Shown here: positions 34,976 to 45,994 of the stretch, one piece after another
How the letters are laid out: each line of letters starts with the position of its first letter
Numbering within the stretch: position 1 is the stretch's first letter
Assembly (NCBI GenBank): GCA_037482015.1
Contig: JBBFKT010000009.1
Coordinates: 23,056 to 87,055 of the forward strand
Length of the DNA: 64,000 bases
Source: Thermodesulforhabdaceae bacterium
Lineage (GTDB): Bacteria; Desulfobacterota; Syntrophobacteria; Syntrophobacterales; Thermodesulforhabdaceae
Direction: 5' to 3'
Notes under the pieces: model-generated
Told to the model about the DNA's origin: nothing
What the model saw: the letters and a program-made list of their open reading frames with translations, nothing else
Database searches by the model: none
Position numbers and translations under genes: made by a program

Positions 34976-36232
34976 ATGACAACAATGTCAGAGCTAGCAA
35001 GGCTGATTGACCAGGTCAGCAGAGAAAAGGGAATAGAGAAACAAGTTTTAATTGGAGCTCTGGAAGAAGCAATAGCTACAACCATCAGAAAAAAGCTCGG
35101 CTCGAAGGCCGAAATATTGGTAAGATGGGACGAAGAAAAAGGTGAAATTGAAGCGGTCAAGTTTTACAAAGTAGTAGATGAAGTTAAAGATCCTAACTGG
35201 GAAATGTCTATAGAAGAAGCCACCAAGTATGCTCCCGAGGCGGAGGTAGGAGATGAGGTAGGGATATCGCTAGATCCTACAAAGCTTGGAAGAATCGCCG
35301 CTCAAACAGCAAAGCAAATAATTCTTCAAAGACTACGGGATGCTGAAAGGGACGCTGTTTATGAAGAATTTAAGCACCGCCGAGGGGAAATCATTCATGG
35401 AGTAGTCCAACGCGTAGATAAAACAGGCGTAACCATAAATCTCGGCAAAGCAGAAGCATTCCTTCCCGTAAAGGAGCAAATCCCTCAGGACAATTACAGA
35501 CCAGGGGATCGGGTGCGAGCCTATATTCTAGAAGTAAAAAAATCCGGCAAGGGTCCACAAATAATCGTCAGCAGAACCCATCCATCTTTCCTTATTCAAC
35601 TGTTTGCTTTGGAGGTTCCGGAGATTCAGGAAGGTATAGTAAGCATCATCGCAGCATCAAGAGAACCTGGTTCGAGAGCAAAGATAGCCGTTGTTTCTAA
35701 AGATCCATCCGTTGATCCTATTGGAGCTTGTGTGGGAGTCAAAGGTAATCGAGTCCAAAAAGTTGTGCAGGAACTTAGAGGAGAAAGGATTGACATAATA
35801 CAATGGAATGTGGATCCTGCAAAGTTTGTTGTAAATGCCCTGGCTCCGGCGGTAATAAGTAAAGTGATAATTGATCAGGCTAATCAAGCTGTCGAAGTTA
35901 TAGTCCCGGATGACCAACTATCGCTCGCAATCGGAAAACGAGGCCAAAATGTTCGTCTAGCAGCTAAACTAACAAATTGGAAGATTGATGTAACAAGCGA
36001 AACTCGATACGAACGCCGTAAAGATGGTCGTTATCAAGAATTTTTCACTCTCCAAAACATGACAGAAGATTTGGTTGATATGCTTTTTGATGAGGGTATT
36101 ACGTCACTTGAAGAATTCGTAAACACCGATACTGACTACCTGGAATCAATCATGGGACTTTCCAAGTCCACAATTGAAGGACTGAAGACCGAAGCTCTTA
36201 ACGTTATCAGGAAAAGGACATCAAAAGGCTAA
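34976..36232 (+). CDS. nusA: Transcription termination/antitermination factor NusA
   Basis: 418 residues from the ATG at 34976 with AAGGAG 12 bases upstream; the open frame runs 34 codons further into rimP but is not used. The order is an N-terminal RNA-polymerase-binding domain (LARLIDQVSREKGI), S1 domain (RRGEIIHGVVQRVDKTGVTINLG), KH1 and KH2 (GACVGVKGNRVQKVVQEL; AIGKRGQNVRLAAKLT), and a C-terminal helix-hairpin-helix segment (LFDEGITSLEEFV). It controls pausing and termination. Its stop and the ylxR start share one base (TAATG). Confidence 0.95.
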   Translation: MTTMSELARLIDQVSREKGIEKQVLIGALEEAIATTIRKKLGSKAEILVRWDEEKGEIEAVKFYKVVDEVKDPNWEMSIEEATKYAPEAEVGDEVGISLDPTKLGRIAAQTAKQIILQRLRDAERDAVYEEFKHRRGEIIHGVVQRVDKTGVTINLGKAEAFLPVKEQIPQDNYRPGDRVRAYILEVKKSGKGPQIIVSRTHPSFLIQLFALEVPEIQEGIVSIIAASREPGSRAKIAVVSKDPSVDPIGACVGVKGNRVQKVVQELRGERIDIIQWNVDPAKFVVNALAPAVISKVIIDQANQAVEVIVPDDQLSLAIGKRGQNVRLAAKLTNWKIDVTSETRYERRKDGRYQEFFTLQNMTEDLVDMLFDEGITSLEEFVNTDTDYLESIMGLSKSTIEGLKTEALNVIRKRTSKG

Positions 36233-36486
36233 TGACGGTAACTAGAGAATGCCATATCCCCATAAGAACGTGCATAGTGTGTGGTAAAAAGAAGCCGAAA
36301 AAAGAATTGTTAAGGCTTGTTCTCAATTCAGATGGGGTTGTAATTTTAGATACTTTACAAAGAATGAGCGGGCGAGGTGCTTATGTTTGCTACGAGTGCC
36401 TGCAATATCTAAAATGGAACAAAAAGCTTGAAAGGGCCTTCCGAGGGCGAGCAAAAGGTTTGAGCGTCCAGAGCCCCCAAATATAG
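36232..36486 (+). CDS. ylxR: YlxR family RNase P modulator
   Basis: 84 residues. The conserved [19 protein letters not shown] and [12 protein letters not shown] segments are present. YlxR (RnpM) binds and tunes RNase P RNA in Bacillus. It overlaps nusA by one base and is followed by infB 19 bases later, the usual place in this operon. Confidence 0.9.
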   Translation: MTVTRECHIPIRTCIVCGKKKPKKELLRLVLNSDGVVILDTLQRMSGRGAYVCYECLQYLKWNKKLERAFRGRAKGLSVQSPQI

Positions 36487-36505
36487 ATTTCAGGAGAGCA
36501 TAAGA

Positions 36506-39500
36506 ATGGCGCGGTTAAGAGTTCACGAATTAGCAAAAGAATTAAACATATCTCCAAAAGAGCTCCTAGATAAAATGAATGAGCTCGGTATTCCCTATAA
36601 GAATCACATGAGTATCCTGAGCACCGACGATGCAAATTACCTGCGCCGATTTTTTAAAAAGTTCGCTAGACCCTCAGGTAACGTCGTTGAGAATATTATG
36701 GCAGCTACAAAGCAGGTCATTGTTAAGAAAAAGCCTAAAAAGGACTACCAAAAACCAGAAGAGGAAGAAGTAATAGCTGAAGATGTTGTAACATCTCAAC
36801 CGGCTATTTCTCCAGAACCTCCAAAAACCGCGCCTGAAGAGCAAATTGAAGAACAAATTGAAAAAGAGTTAGTAGTATCAGCAGAACCAACTATTGAAAC
36901 ACCAATTGTCGTAGAAGAAGATCATAAACAAAAAGAATTGGTTGATATTTCCCCACCTGAATTAGTAGAAAAGGAATTGGAGATGGGGCATCTTTACGAA
37001 GAAAAAACCGCCATATCCGCCAAGGCACCTGTTACAGACGAAACAATTCCACAACCAGAGGCTGAAACTGCAATTGTCACTGAACTTAAAGAATCACGTA
37101 GCCTGGAAATAGTCCGAGAAGACCTCGAAAAATCAGCAAAGGTAGAAAAGGAAACAATAGAAACACCGCCGCAGATACCAGAAATTTCTGAAGATTTAGA
37201 TCTAGAAGTCAAAGCTCCATCTGAACAAACCAAAGCCGAGACTGCCGCACCGGAAAAGGTTTATGAAGCAATCACGACGGAGGAAATAAAACAGGAAATC
37301 GAAGAAGATACTAAGATTTCAGAAGAAAAACTTGAGTCTGAAGAAGCTGAGGCAGTTCAAGAATCAGAAAAACCTCTTAAACCTAAAAGACATAGACGCC
37401 GCAGAAGAAGGAAACCGAAAAAGGAAGAACCAGCAAAGATTATCCAGTTGCCAGAAATAATTCCACCCGTCGAAGAAGAAGATCACGAAGAAATTTTAGA
37501 ATCCAAAGTAAGAACTCGTATTGTTGTAGAAGAAGCTGCTCCTAAAAAACAAATTAAGTCGCCAAAGAAATTTAGACCAAAAGAGGACATCAAAGTAGAA
37601 CGCGAAGAAGAAGATGTAGATATTCCGTCAAAATTCTTAAAACCGAAGCGAGATGATCGAAAGATACTTGATGAAGTTCGAGAGCCATCAAAGATATCCA
37701 TCACGAAAGCTGAAGCACCACCACAACCCAGCACTCTTCCTCCAAAGGCGGCGAAAAGAAAGATTCGTGTTGAAGATGCTATCATTGTAGGCGAACTGGC
37801 CCACCAAATGGGCGTTAAAGCATCCGAAGTTATCAAGAAACTCCTGCTTCTAGGACTACCGGTTACGGTAAATCAAGCTATAGACTTTGATACGGCTGCT
37901 ATTTTGGCTTCTGAATTCGGTTACGAAGTGGAAAAGAAAGGCATAGAAGAAGAAACGATTTTAGCTGTTCAGGAAGACCGCCCTGAAGATCTTAAGCCTC
38001 GTCCCCCTGTTGTAACCGTTATGGGTCACGTGGATCACGGAAAAACATCGCTCCTCGACACTATTCGCCACACCAACGTTACATCTGCAGAAGCTGGAGG
38101 CATTACTCAGCACATTGGAGCCTATCATGTGCATCTTGATAAAGGAGACATCGTTTTCCTTGATACCCCAGGTCATGAAGCATTTACCGCAATGAGAGCC
38201 CGAGGTGCAAAAGTAACCGATATAGTTATTCTGGTTGTTGCGGCTGATGATGGGGTAATGCAACAAACAATTGAAGCAATAAATCATGCTAAAGCCGCTC
38301 AAGTGCCAATAATTGTTGCCATTAACAAGATAGATAAACCAAATGCAAATCCTGAGCGAGTCAAACGGGAATTGGCGGAACAGGGGCTTATACCCGAAGA
38401 ATGGGGCGGCAATACTATAATGGTAGAAGTATCGGCGAAAAAGAAAATCGGTATTGAAGACTTACTGGAAATGGTGCTTCTCCAGGCGGAATTGATGGAA
38501 CTCAAAGCAAATCCTGACAAACCCGCTCGAGGTCGAGTCATTGAGGCGAAGCTTGAAAAGGGTAGAGGTCCCGTAGCTACAGTTTTAATCCAGGAAGGCA
38601 CACTTAAGCTGGGAGACGCCTTTGTATGCGGAGTCCACTATGGAAAAGTTAGAAACATCTTCAACGATCTTGGACAGCGTATTGAATCAGCAGGACCATC
38701 CATGCCAGTAGAAGTAATAGGACTTTCAGGGGTGCCTCAAGCAGGTGATGACTTCGCTGTAGTGGCCGACGAAAAACAGGCTCGAACTCTGGCCGAATAT
38801 CGCTTGAGAAAACAGCGCGAACGAGAGATCTCTCTCACAACAAAGGTTACTTTGGAAAAGCTTTATGAACAAATCCGAGAAGGACAGCTTAAAGAACTTA
38901 ATCTCATACTTAAGACCGATGTTCAGGGATCTCTTGAAGCACTTGCTGAAGCCATCAGGAAGCTTTCGCATCCCGAAATAAAAATCAACATCATCCATTC
39001 AGCCACCGGAGCAATCAATGAAACTGACATTATGCTAGCATCGGCATCGAATGCCATTGTGATCGGTTTTAACGTAAGACCAGACGCTAAAGTCGAGGAA
39101 ATAGCTCAGCGAGAAAAGGTCGATGTAAGATTTTACAATGTTATTTACCAGCTCATCGATGACATCAAAGCAGCAATGGAAGGGTTGCTTGAACCTGAAT
39201 ATAAGGAAAAAGTTTTGGGACGAGCCGAAGTGCGCCAGACATTTCATATTTCAAAAGTTGGCACGGTAGCGGGTTGTTATGTAACAAGTGGTGTGGTCCA
39301 GCGGGGAGCCAAGGTGCGCGTGCTTCGTGATCAGGTGGTGGTGTATGATGGAAGGATAATATCGCTTAAACGGTTTAAAGAAGATGCTCGCGAAGTTAAG
39401 GCTGGTTTTGAATGCGGAATTCTTATCGAAAACTTTAACGACATAAAGGTTGGCGACATACTCGAAGTTTATACGATGGAAGAAGTAAAACCAACCATTG

Positions 39501-39550
39501 ATGGCACTTCAATTCAGGAATCAAAACAAGACTCCCAGGATAAGCGTTAA
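36506..39550 (+). CDS. infB: Translation initiation factor IF-2
   Basis: 1014 residues. The N-terminal IF2_N helix ([24 protein letters not shown]) is followed by about 350 residues of acidic and Lys-rich low-complexity sequence. A second IF2_N domain (residues about 430-480) precedes the G domain, with P-loop GHVDHGKT at about 507-514, DTPGHEAF and NKIDKPN. The C-terminal domains that bind fMet-tRNA follow. AGGAG lies 9 bases before the ATG. It directs initiator tRNA to the ribosome. The long N-terminal linker varies between species. Confidence 0.97.
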   Translation: MARLRVHELAKELNISPKELLDKMNELGIPYKNHMSILSTDDANYLRRFFKKFARPSGNVVENIMAATKQVIVKKKPKKDYQKPEEEEVIAEDVVTSQPAISPEPPKTAPEEQIEEQIEKELVVSAEPTIETPIVVEEDHKQKELVDISPPELVEKELEMGHLYEEKTAISAKAPVTDETIPQPEAETAIVTELKESRSLEIVREDLEKSAKVEKETIETPPQIPEISEDLDLEVKAPSEQTKAETAAPEKVYEAITTEEIKQEIEEDTKISEEKLESEEAEAVQESEKPLKPKRHRRRRRRKPKKEEPAKIIQLPEIIPPVEEEDHEEILESKVRTRIVVEEAAPKKQIKSPKKFRPKEDIKVEREEEDVDIPSKFLKPKRDDRKILDEVREPSKISITKAEAPPQPSTLPPKAAKRKIRVEDAIIVGELAHQMGVKASEVIKKLLLLGLPVTVNQAIDFDTAAILASEFGYEVEKKGIEEETILAVQEDRPEDLKPRPPVVTVMGHVDHGKTSLLDTIRHTNVTSAEAGGITQHIGAYHVHLDKGDIVFLDTPGHEAFTAMRARGAKVTDIVILVVAADDGVMQQTIEAINHAKAAQVPIIVAINKIDKPNANPERVKRELAEQGLIPEEWGGNTIMVEVSAKKKIGIEDLLEMVLLQAELMELKANPDKPARGRVIEAKLEKGRGPVATVLIQEGTLKLGDAFVCGVHYGKVRNIFNDLGQRIESAGPSMPVEVIGLSGVPQAGDDFAVVADEKQARTLAEYRLRKQREREISLTTKVTLEKLYEQIREGQLKELNLILKTDVQGSLEALAEAIRKLSHPEIKINIIHSATGAINETDIMLASASNAIVIGFNVRPDAKVEEIAQREKVDVRFYNVIYQLIDDIKAAMEGLLEPEYKEKVLGRAEVRQTFHISKVGTVAGCYVTSGVVQRGAKVRVLRDQVVVYDGRIISLKRFKEDAREVKAGFECGILIENFNDIKVGDILEVYTMEEVKPTIDGTSIQESKQDSQDKR

Positions 39551-39552
39551 AG

Positions 39553-39846
39553 ATGGCAATGACCGTGGGGATTTCTCGCATTACTCTAATTATTCCTGAA
39601 GGCATGTCGCTCAAATCAAAAAGAAAGGTTGTAAAAAGCCTTGTGGAAAGATGCCGTAACAGGTTTAACGCTTCCGTTGCAGAAGTGGATGATCATGATC
39701 TTTACCAGAAAACCACTCTTGCTATTGCTGTAGTTGGCAAGGATGGACGCACAGTAAATACCATCCTTGATAAAATCACCGAATATGTGGATTCGCTCAA
39801 ACTGGCGGAAATTATCGACCAGGAAATAGAGCTTATCCATTATTGA
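39553..39846 (+). CDS. DUF503 (YlxP-like) protein
   Basis: 97 residues, typical length for DUF503. The pattern ISRITLIIPEGMSLKSKRKVVKSL and FNASVAEVDDHDLYQKTTLAI matches the family, which has a ferredoxin-like fold and normally lies between infB and rbfA. The molecular function is not established. It starts 2 bases after the infB stop. Confidence 0.88.
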   Translation: MAMTVGISRITLIIPEGMSLKSKRKVVKSLVERCRNRFNASVAEVDDHDLYQKTTLAIAVVGKDGRTVNTILDKITEYVDSLKLAEIIDQEIELIHY

Positions 39847-39857
39847 GAGGATAAATT

Positions 39858-40223
39858 ATGAGAAAATATCCCCGAAAACTACGGGTTGCTGATTTAATTA
39901 AAGAGGAAATAGCAGAAATTCTTCACCGCAAGGTGAAGGATCCTCGCATCCAGGGAATTACCGTTACGGAAGTTCGGATGACGGACGATCTCAAGGAAGC
40001 AACTGTTTTCTACTGCGAAACGTTTCATAAAAGTGACCGAGCAGAATTAAAAGTAGCAATGGAAAGTGCCGCTGGATTCATACGCCGTGAATTGGCGGAG
40101 CGCATTCATCTGCGATCTATACCAAGACTTTCTTTTGTCTATGATGATTCTTTCGATCACAGCGAGCGAATCGGATGGATTTTGAACTCGCTTAAATCCA
40201 AAGACGAACAGGGCCAGTTATGA
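39858..40223 (+). CDS. rbfA: Ribosome-binding factor A
   Basis: 121 residues with the family pattern RVADLIKEEIAEILHRKVKDPRI and AAGFIRRELAERIHLRSIPRLSFVYDDS. It helps mature the 16S rRNA 5' end in the cytoplasm. GAGAGGA lies 7 bases before the start. The stop overlaps the following gene by 4 bases. Confidence 0.94.
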   Translation: MRKYPRKLRVADLIKEEIAEILHRKVKDPRIQGITVTEVRMTDDLKEATVFYCETFHKSDRAELKVAMESAAGFIRRELAERIHLRSIPRLSFVYDDSFDHSERIGWILNSLKSKDEQGQL

Positions 40224-41281
40224 TGTTAACACTCCCTAAAAACCAAGCGCACAATCAACTAAGGTTTGCAATGTCCCAGGATGACGAAGCCAATATTAAA
40301 AAAGTAGCTGATGTGCTAGAAAATGGGAAATTTTACCTTCTGGTGACTCATTTCAATCCGGATGGAGACGCAGTTGGATCGATGCTTGCTCTTCAAGCTG
40401 TTCTAAAAGGTATGGGGAAAAAAGTTAAAAGCTACTGTGAAAGCGGCATTCCACCAACTTTTCGTTTTCTTGAAGGAGCACAGGAAGTTACTAACGATCC
40501 AGAGGAAATTTCCCACCTTGAAGTTGACACAGTGGTGTTTCTTGATTGCGGCTCTATCGACCGAGGTGGCAAAAAGCTATTAAATTTCCTCGACTCGTCA
40601 AAACTTGTTGTAAATATAGATCACCACGTCCACGAACATCCATTTGGAGATGTCTTCTGGGTAAAATCATCCGCCAGTAGCACATGCGAAATGCTTTTTG
40701 ATATTTTCCATTTCATGAATATTTCTCTCACGCCACCTGTATCAACATGTCTTTATACTGGCATCTTAACTGATACGGGATCTTTTCAATTCTCAAACAC
40801 TTCTCAGAAGGTTCTGGAAATTGCCGCATCATTGGCAAGTTCCGGGGCAGCCCCTCACAAGATAGCCCAGCAGATTTTTGAATCCTGCTCTCCGCAGAAG
40901 TTGTTGTTGCTTGGAAAAGTTCTGGAGACTCTTCGCTACCACAAAAACTATTCTATTGCTACCGCTCGACTTACGAGAAAAATGCTAAGCGAAACGGGAG
41001 CCAGCGTTCACGATGGTGAAGGTTTTGTTAACATGCTGAGGCAGGTTGCAACCGTTAAAGTAGCTGTGTTGTTCAGAGAAGACGAGAACGGGCTTATCCA
41101 CGTAGGACTGAGATCAAAGGGATCTGTGGATGTAGCAAGGTTTGCCAGACAATTTGGGGGAGGAGGACACATCAACGCATCAGCCTGCAGAATAGATGGG
41201 CAAATCGATCAAGTAGAAGCTGTTATTATTCCTTCACTGGAATCGTATATTGACGAGAGTGAGCAGAGCGAGGGCAAATGA
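40220..41281 (+). CDS. nrnA: DHH-family phosphoesterase (NrnA-like)
   Basis: 353 residues. DHH motifs are visible: THFNPDGDAVGSM, VFLDCGSIDRGG and NIDHHVHEHPFGD, and the DHHA1 domain GGGGHINASAC at the C-terminus. NrnA degrades nano-RNA and hydrolyses pAp. The start at 40220 overlaps rbfA; a later ATG (40271) with AAGG upstream is also possible, and would remove 17 residues before the core fold. It is the usual neighbour of truB in this operon. Confidence 0.9.
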   Translation: MMLTLPKNQAHNQLRFAMSQDDEANIKKVADVLENGKFYLLVTHFNPDGDAVGSMLALQAVLKGMGKKVKSYCESGIPPTFRFLEGAQEVTNDPEEISHLEVDTVVFLDCGSIDRGGKKLLNFLDSSKLVVNIDHHVHEHPFGDVFWVKSSASSTCEMLFDIFHFMNISLTPPVSTCLYTGILTDTGSFQFSNTSQKVLEIAASLASSGAAPHKIAQQIFESCSPQKLLLLGKVLETLRYHKNYSIATARLTRKMLSETGASVHDGEGFVNMLRQVATVKVAVLFREDENGLIHVGLRSKGSVDVARFARQFGGGGHINASACRIDGQIDQVEAVIIPSLESYIDESEQSEGK

Positions 41282-42204
41282 TGGTGAGATCCCCCTTCCT
41301 GGTTGATGGCATAATGATAGTCCATAAACCGGTGAATATGACATCGTTTGAAGTGGTGCGGCGAGTCAAACAGTGGCTCAAGCCTAAAAAAATTGGTCAT
41401 GGGGGAACTCTTGATCCTTTTGCTGAAGGACTTTTGGTGCTTCTCATAAATAGCGGCACGAAAATTGCCGATCAATTTTTAGATGATGATAAAGTTTATG
41501 AATTTACTCTGCTTTTTGGCCACGAAACAGACACTCTGGATCGCACAGGCAAAACTGTTTACTTCTATGACGGTCCACCTGTGGATCAACAGAAACTTGA
41601 AGAAGCTTTACAAAAATTCAAAGGCACCTTCTTGCAAAAGATCCCGGCCTATGCGGCAGCGAGAGTCAAGGGAGAAAGGCTGTATAAGCTGGCAAGAAAG
41701 GGAATAACAGTGGAAGCTCCACTTAAGGAAGTAACTGTATATGAACTGGAACTACTTCAGCATGAATGGCCTAGAGCTAAACTAAGAGCGAGATGTTCCA
41801 AAGGCACCTACGTGCGCCAGCTAGGAGCTGATATCGCCAGAACCTTAGGCTGCTACGGAACGTTGGAACATTTGGTCAGGACACAAAGCGGGCGATTTTC
41901 TCTAAAAGACGCCTGGACTCTAGAAGAGATCAAAGAAAACATTGAAGCCGGAAACATTCACAGGCTTATCATAAATCTTGCCGACGCTTTAGATCATCTG
42001 CCTGCTTTGTCAATAGAGGATGAAGATATTGAACGACTTAAACACGGTCAGATCCGTAAAAATCTTGAAATCAAAGCAGAAGGACTGGCAAATCCTGACA
42101 ACATACCTGTCAGGATATTAAACACATCAGGGGACACCTTGCTAGCCTTATGGTGGCCCAGGCAAACAAACAATCAAAGACGTCAATTAAAAGTATTAGT
42201 GTAA
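41278..42204 (+). CDS. truB: tRNA pseudouridine-55 synthase
   Basis: 308 residues. The catalytic Asp46 lies in GHGGTLDPFAEGLL. The family motifs YEFTLLFGHETDTLD and CSKGTYVRQLGADIA follow. It makes pseudouridine 55 in the tRNA T loop. The start overlaps the nrnA stop by 4 bases (ATGA), and the gene is followed by rpsO. Confidence 0.95.
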   Translation: MMVRSPFLVDGIMIVHKPVNMTSFEVVRRVKQWLKPKKIGHGGTLDPFAEGLLVLLINSGTKIADQFLDDDKVYEFTLLFGHETDTLDRTGKTVYFYDGPPVDQQKLEEALQKFKGTFLQKIPAYAAARVKGERLYKLARKGITVEAPLKEVTVYELELLQHEWPRAKLRARCSKGTYVRQLGADIARTLGCYGTLEHLVRTQSGRFSLKDAWTLEEIKENIEAGNIHRLIINLADALDHLPALSIEDEDIERLKHGQIRKNLEIKAEGLANPDNIPVRILNTSGDTLLALWWPRQTNNQRRQLKVLV

Positions 42205-42230
42205 CTTCCATGTGAAAGGAGGAAGAAACC

Positions 42231-42500
42231 GTGACATTGACCCCAGAAAGGAAAAAGGAAATCATCGAAACATTCAAAATTCACCCAACTGATACAGGAT
42301 CTCCAGAAGTCCAGATCGCTCTTCTGACTGAAAGGATCCGGTATCTTACCGAACATTTCAAAGTTCACAAAAAAGACTATCACTCAAGACGAGGGCTCCT
42401 TAAGCTAGTCGGCCAGAGAAGAAAGCTCTTGAATTACCTTAAATCACGAGACATGAATCGTTACCTAAGCCTTATCGATCGATTGGGATTGAGAGGCTAA
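42231..42500 (+). CDS. rpsO: 30S ribosomal protein S15
   Basis: 89 residues, the exact family length, from GTG at 42231 with AAAGGAGG 7 bases upstream. It has the typical [24 protein letters not shown] and [19 protein letters not shown] segments. S15 binds the 16S rRNA central domain and often represses its own mRNA. pnp follows 45 bases later. Confidence 0.97.
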   Translation: MTLTPERKKEIIETFKIHPTDTGSPEVQIALLTERIRYLTEHFKVHKKDYHSRRGLLKLVGQRRKLLNYLKSRDMNRYLSLIDRLGLRG

Positions 42501-42545
42501 ACAGAAAAAATTTAGACTCAAAGCTTAAAGGAGCATAAACAAGGT

Positions 42546-44675
42546 ATGAACACAGCAAGTATTGCTGTATCGGCAGAGGTAGGGAGTCGAATCCTTACCA
42601 TAGAAACCGGGCACGTTGCCCGACAGGCAAGCGGTGCAGTATGGATTCGATATGGTGACACGGTGGTTTTGGTCGCGGCGGTTCGAGATGAAAAAACAAG
42701 AGAAGGGGTGGATTTCGTCCCGCTCATGGTTGATTATCAGGAAATGAGTTACGCGGCTGGGAAAATCCCTGGTGGATTCTTCCGCCGTGAAATCGGACGT
42801 CCCAGTGAAAAAGAGGTGCTCACGTCGCGACTTATTGACCGCCCCATAAGACCGCTCTTTCCAAAGGGCTACAGCCACGACATTCAAATTATAGCTACCG
42901 TTCTATCAGTCGATCAGGAAAATGAACCAGATGTGCTAGCTATAACTGGCGCCTCGGCAGCTCTCCACATTTCGGACATTCCTTTCCTGGGTCCCATAGG
43001 GGCGGTAAGGATAGGAAGAGTTGACGGAAATTTTGTTATTAATCCGAGCATAGAACAACTCAGTAAGAGCGATATCAATCTGGTAGTGGCTGGCACAAAA
43101 GAAGCTATCGTTATGGTAGAAGGTGGAGCGCACTATGTGCCAGAAGAAGACCTGCTGGAAGCTCTGGAACTGGCTCATAAAGCCATTCAACCCATGATTG
43201 ACATTCAGGAAGAGCTTCGACAAAAGATAGGGCATCCTAAACAAACTTGTATTGTCTCTGAAAAGCCCCAAGAACTGGTGGAAGCAGTAAAGGCTATAGC
43301 TTTGGAATCGATTCGAGAAGTAATGACTACGCCTGAAAAGATGCTTCGGAAGGAAAAAAAGAAAGCTCTTCACGAACAGGTTGTATCTTCGCTGGCTGAA
43401 AGTTATCCCGATTCTCAGAAAGAGATCGAAGAGATCCTTGAAGAGTTGGAGCGGGATGTGGTGCGAAAGATGATGGTTGATGAAGGGCGACGTATTGATG
43501 GACGTGGAATGAGCGACATCAGGCCTATTGAAATTGCGGTAGGCGTTCTGCCTCGAACCCATGGTTCAGCCATATTCCGTCGCGGGGAGACTCAAGTCCT
43601 GGCCGTGACAACTCTAGGTTCTTCGTCCGATGAGCAAAAAATAGAAGCTCTTACAGGGGAAACCTTCAAGTCATTCATGCTCCATTACAACTTTCCGCCT
43701 TTCTGTGTAGGCGAAGTCAAGCCTCTACGAGGACCCAGCAGGCGTGAGATTGGACATGGAGCTCTAGCCGAAAGAGCCGTGCAGCCCATTCTTCCTGACT
43801 CCGAAACTTTTCCCTACACCATTAGAGTTGTTTCGGAAGTGCTGGAATCGAACGGCTCTAGCTCAATGGCCACTGTCTGCGGCGCTACTCTTTCTCTTAT
43901 GGACGCCGGAGTTCCTGTAAAAGACATGGTTGCAGGTATTGCCATGGGGCTAGTTAAGGAAGGCGACAAAGTAGCTATTCTAACCGATATAATTGGGGAT
44001 GAGGATCATCTCGGTGATATGGACTTCAAGGTAACAGGCAATGACCGAGGTGTAACGGCTCTCCAGATGGACATTAAGATTTCTGGCATTACTAGAGAAA
44101 TTATGCGGAAAGCTCTTGAGGAAGCCAGAAGAGCCCGACTCGCTATTCTCGAAAAGATGCGCTCGGTTATAAGCGCTCCAAGGCCAGAGCTTTCCCCTTA
44201 CGCTCCAAGAGTAGCCGTTACTCAGATCCCCACTGAAAAAATCAGGGATCTGATCGGACCAGGTGGTAAAGTAATCAAACAGATCATAGCGGAGACGGGA
44301 ACCAAGATAGATGTTGGAGAAGATGGGCGAGTGGTTATCATGGGTTTGAATCCCGAAGCCTGTCAGAAGGCTTTAGACAGGGTCAAGCTAATAATGCTGG
44401 AGCCAGAGGTCGGACAAATCTACACGGCAAAGATCACAAGAATTACTGACTTTGGTGCTTTTGCTGAAATTCGCCCAAATCTTGAAGGCCTTATTCACAT
44501 TTCTCAGCTTGATACCAGGCGAGTCAAAAATGTAAGCGACGTAGTAAAAGAAGGCGATGAGGTGCTTGTTAAAGTTATAGAAATTGATAAGGATGGGCGG
44601 TTCAAGCTGAGTAGAAAAGCTGTTATGGAGCAAGTCACATCAGAACATCGACACCATCAACCAAGAAAACGTTAG
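42546..44675 (+). CDS. pnp: Polyribonucleotide nucleotidyltransferase (PNPase)
   Basis: 709 residues, the usual length. Two RNase PH domains (first about 15-145, second about 310-540 with [25 protein letters not shown] and [16 protein letters not shown]), then KH ([15 protein letters not shown]) and S1 ([17 protein letters not shown]). It degrades RNA from the 3' end by phosphorolysis. AAAGGAG lies 13 bases before the ATG. Confidence 0.97.
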   Translation: MNTASIAVSAEVGSRILTIETGHVARQASGAVWIRYGDTVVLVAAVRDEKTREGVDFVPLMVDYQEMSYAAGKIPGGFFRREIGRPSEKEVLTSRLIDRPIRPLFPKGYSHDIQIIATVLSVDQENEPDVLAITGASAALHISDIPFLGPIGAVRIGRVDGNFVINPSIEQLSKSDINLVVAGTKEAIVMVEGGAHYVPEEDLLEALELAHKAIQPMIDIQEELRQKIGHPKQTCIVSEKPQELVEAVKAIALESIREVMTTPEKMLRKEKKKALHEQVVSSLAESYPDSQKEIEEILEELERDVVRKMMVDEGRRIDGRGMSDIRPIEIAVGVLPRTHGSAIFRRGETQVLAVTTLGSSSDEQKIEALTGETFKSFMLHYNFPPFCVGEVKPLRGPSRREIGHGALAERAVQPILPDSETFPYTIRVVSEVLESNGSSSMATVCGATLSLMDAGVPVKDMVAGIAMGLVKEGDKVAILTDIIGDEDHLGDMDFKVTGNDRGVTALQMDIKISGITREIMRKALEEARRARLAILEKMRSVISAPRPELSPYAPRVAVTQIPTEKIRDLIGPGGKVIKQIIAETGTKIDVGEDGRVVIMGLNPEACQKALDRVKLIMLEPEVGQIYTAKITRITDFGAFAEIRPNLEGLIHISQLDTRRVKNVSDVVKEGDEVLVKVIEIDKDGRFKLSRKAVMEQVTSEHRHHQPRKR

Positions 44676-44681
44676 GAAACT

Positions 44682-45947
44682 ATGGCGGAAAAAACGGTTC
44701 TTCCAAGCGGCATTCGTGTAGTTACAGAAAAGATTCCTTTTTCCCATGTAGTATCCGTTGGATTCTGGATCAATGCTGGTTCCAGAGATGAGGAACCAGC
44801 GAGAGAAGGAATCACCCATTTTCTAGAACACATGCTATTCAAAGGAACCAAGCGGCGAACAACTAAAGAAATTGCCAAAGAACTGGACGCTCTTGGGGGA
44901 TACTCCAACGCATTCACAACCAAGGAAAATCTTTGTATATACGGCAAGGTGCTGGATAAGCACCTGCCAAGACTTATAGATGTCTTTCAGGATATTCTCC
45001 TTGAGTCTTGTTTTGATTCAGAAGAGTTAGACCGTGAGCGACAGGTTATAATTCAAGAAATCAACATGATCGAAGACTCACCCGAAGACTATATTCATAC
45101 GCTCTTTTGCGAAAAATTCTGGGCAGGTCATCCCCTTGGACATCCTGTATGTGGCTATAAATCTTCGGTTCTGTCTATGAGTAGAGAAGACCTGCTAAGT
45201 TTCAAAGACAGCATAATCCATCCTGAACAGCTAGTAATAACTGCCGCAGGAAATGTGGATCATGATCAGTTCATCGGTTTGGTAGAGCCGGCTTTAGGTA
45301 ATCTCAAGCCTAACGGTCAGAGTCGCACTCAAAGATCCTGCCCAAAACGCAATGTATTCCGGGAAGCTATTTTCAAAAAACTCGAACAACTCCATATTTG
45401 CATCGGCACTCAGGGTGTTTCTCTGAAGGATCCATCACGGTTCCTGGCTTACGTCTTCAATATGGTTTTGGGAAATAGTATGAGCAGTCGTCTTTTTCAA
45501 GAAGTGCGAGAAAAGCGGGGACTTGCTTATTCCATTTATTCTTTCCTTAACATTTACGAAGATACCGGAATGTTTGGTATTTACGCCGCTGTAGAACCAT
45601 CCAAAGCCGATGAATTACTCCAGGTTGTTATAAATGAACTGGAAAAAATCAGAAGTAATGGAATCAGCGAAAGTGAACTCTCCAGAGCAAAGGATTGCTT
45701 TGTGGGAAGCCTTTATTTGAACATGGATGGGACAGACGCTTACATGAATCGGCTTGCAAAAAATGAAATCGTTCATGGGCGGGATATACCTCCGGAAGAA
45801 ATCGAGGCTCAAATTCTGGCGATATCGCTGGATGATATGAGTCAATGGTTAAGGTCTCTACCCCTTATTGACGATCTTTCCATGCTTTTACTCGGACCTA
45901 TAAGAAACAAAGATTTTGATAAATTAATTCGCCTACTGCAGTCCTGA
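44682..45947 (+). CDS. M16 family zinc peptidase
   Basis: 421 residues. The inverted zinc motif HFLEH is at residues 46-50, with the second glutamate in QVIIQEINMIED. The C-terminal half is the non-catalytic M16 domain (GNSMSSRLFQEVREKRGLAYSI). Single-chain bacterial members of this type often follow pnp and are thought to trim peptides; the target is not known. AGGAAA lies 2 bases before the start. Confidence 0.9.
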   Translation: MAEKTVLPSGIRVVTEKIPFSHVVSVGFWINAGSRDEEPAREGITHFLEHMLFKGTKRRTTKEIAKELDALGGYSNAFTTKENLCIYGKVLDKHLPRLIDVFQDILLESCFDSEELDRERQVIIQEINMIEDSPEDYIHTLFCEKFWAGHPLGHPVCGYKSSVLSMSREDLLSFKDSIIHPEQLVITAAGNVDHDQFIGLVEPALGNLKPNGQSRTQRSCPKRNVFREAIFKKLEQLHICIGTQGVSLKDPSRFLAYVFNMVLGNSMSSRLFQEVREKRGLAYSIYSFLNIYEDTGMFGIYAAVEPSKADELLQVVINELEKIRSNGISESELSRAKDCFVGSLYLNMDGTDAYMNRLAKNEIVHGRDIPPEEIEAQILAISLDDMSQWLRSLPLIDDLSMLLLGPIRNKDFDKLIRLLQS

Positions 45948-45994
45948 TAGGAATTTCTGGAATGGAATCAACCTGTTATAAAAAGGTTTAATTT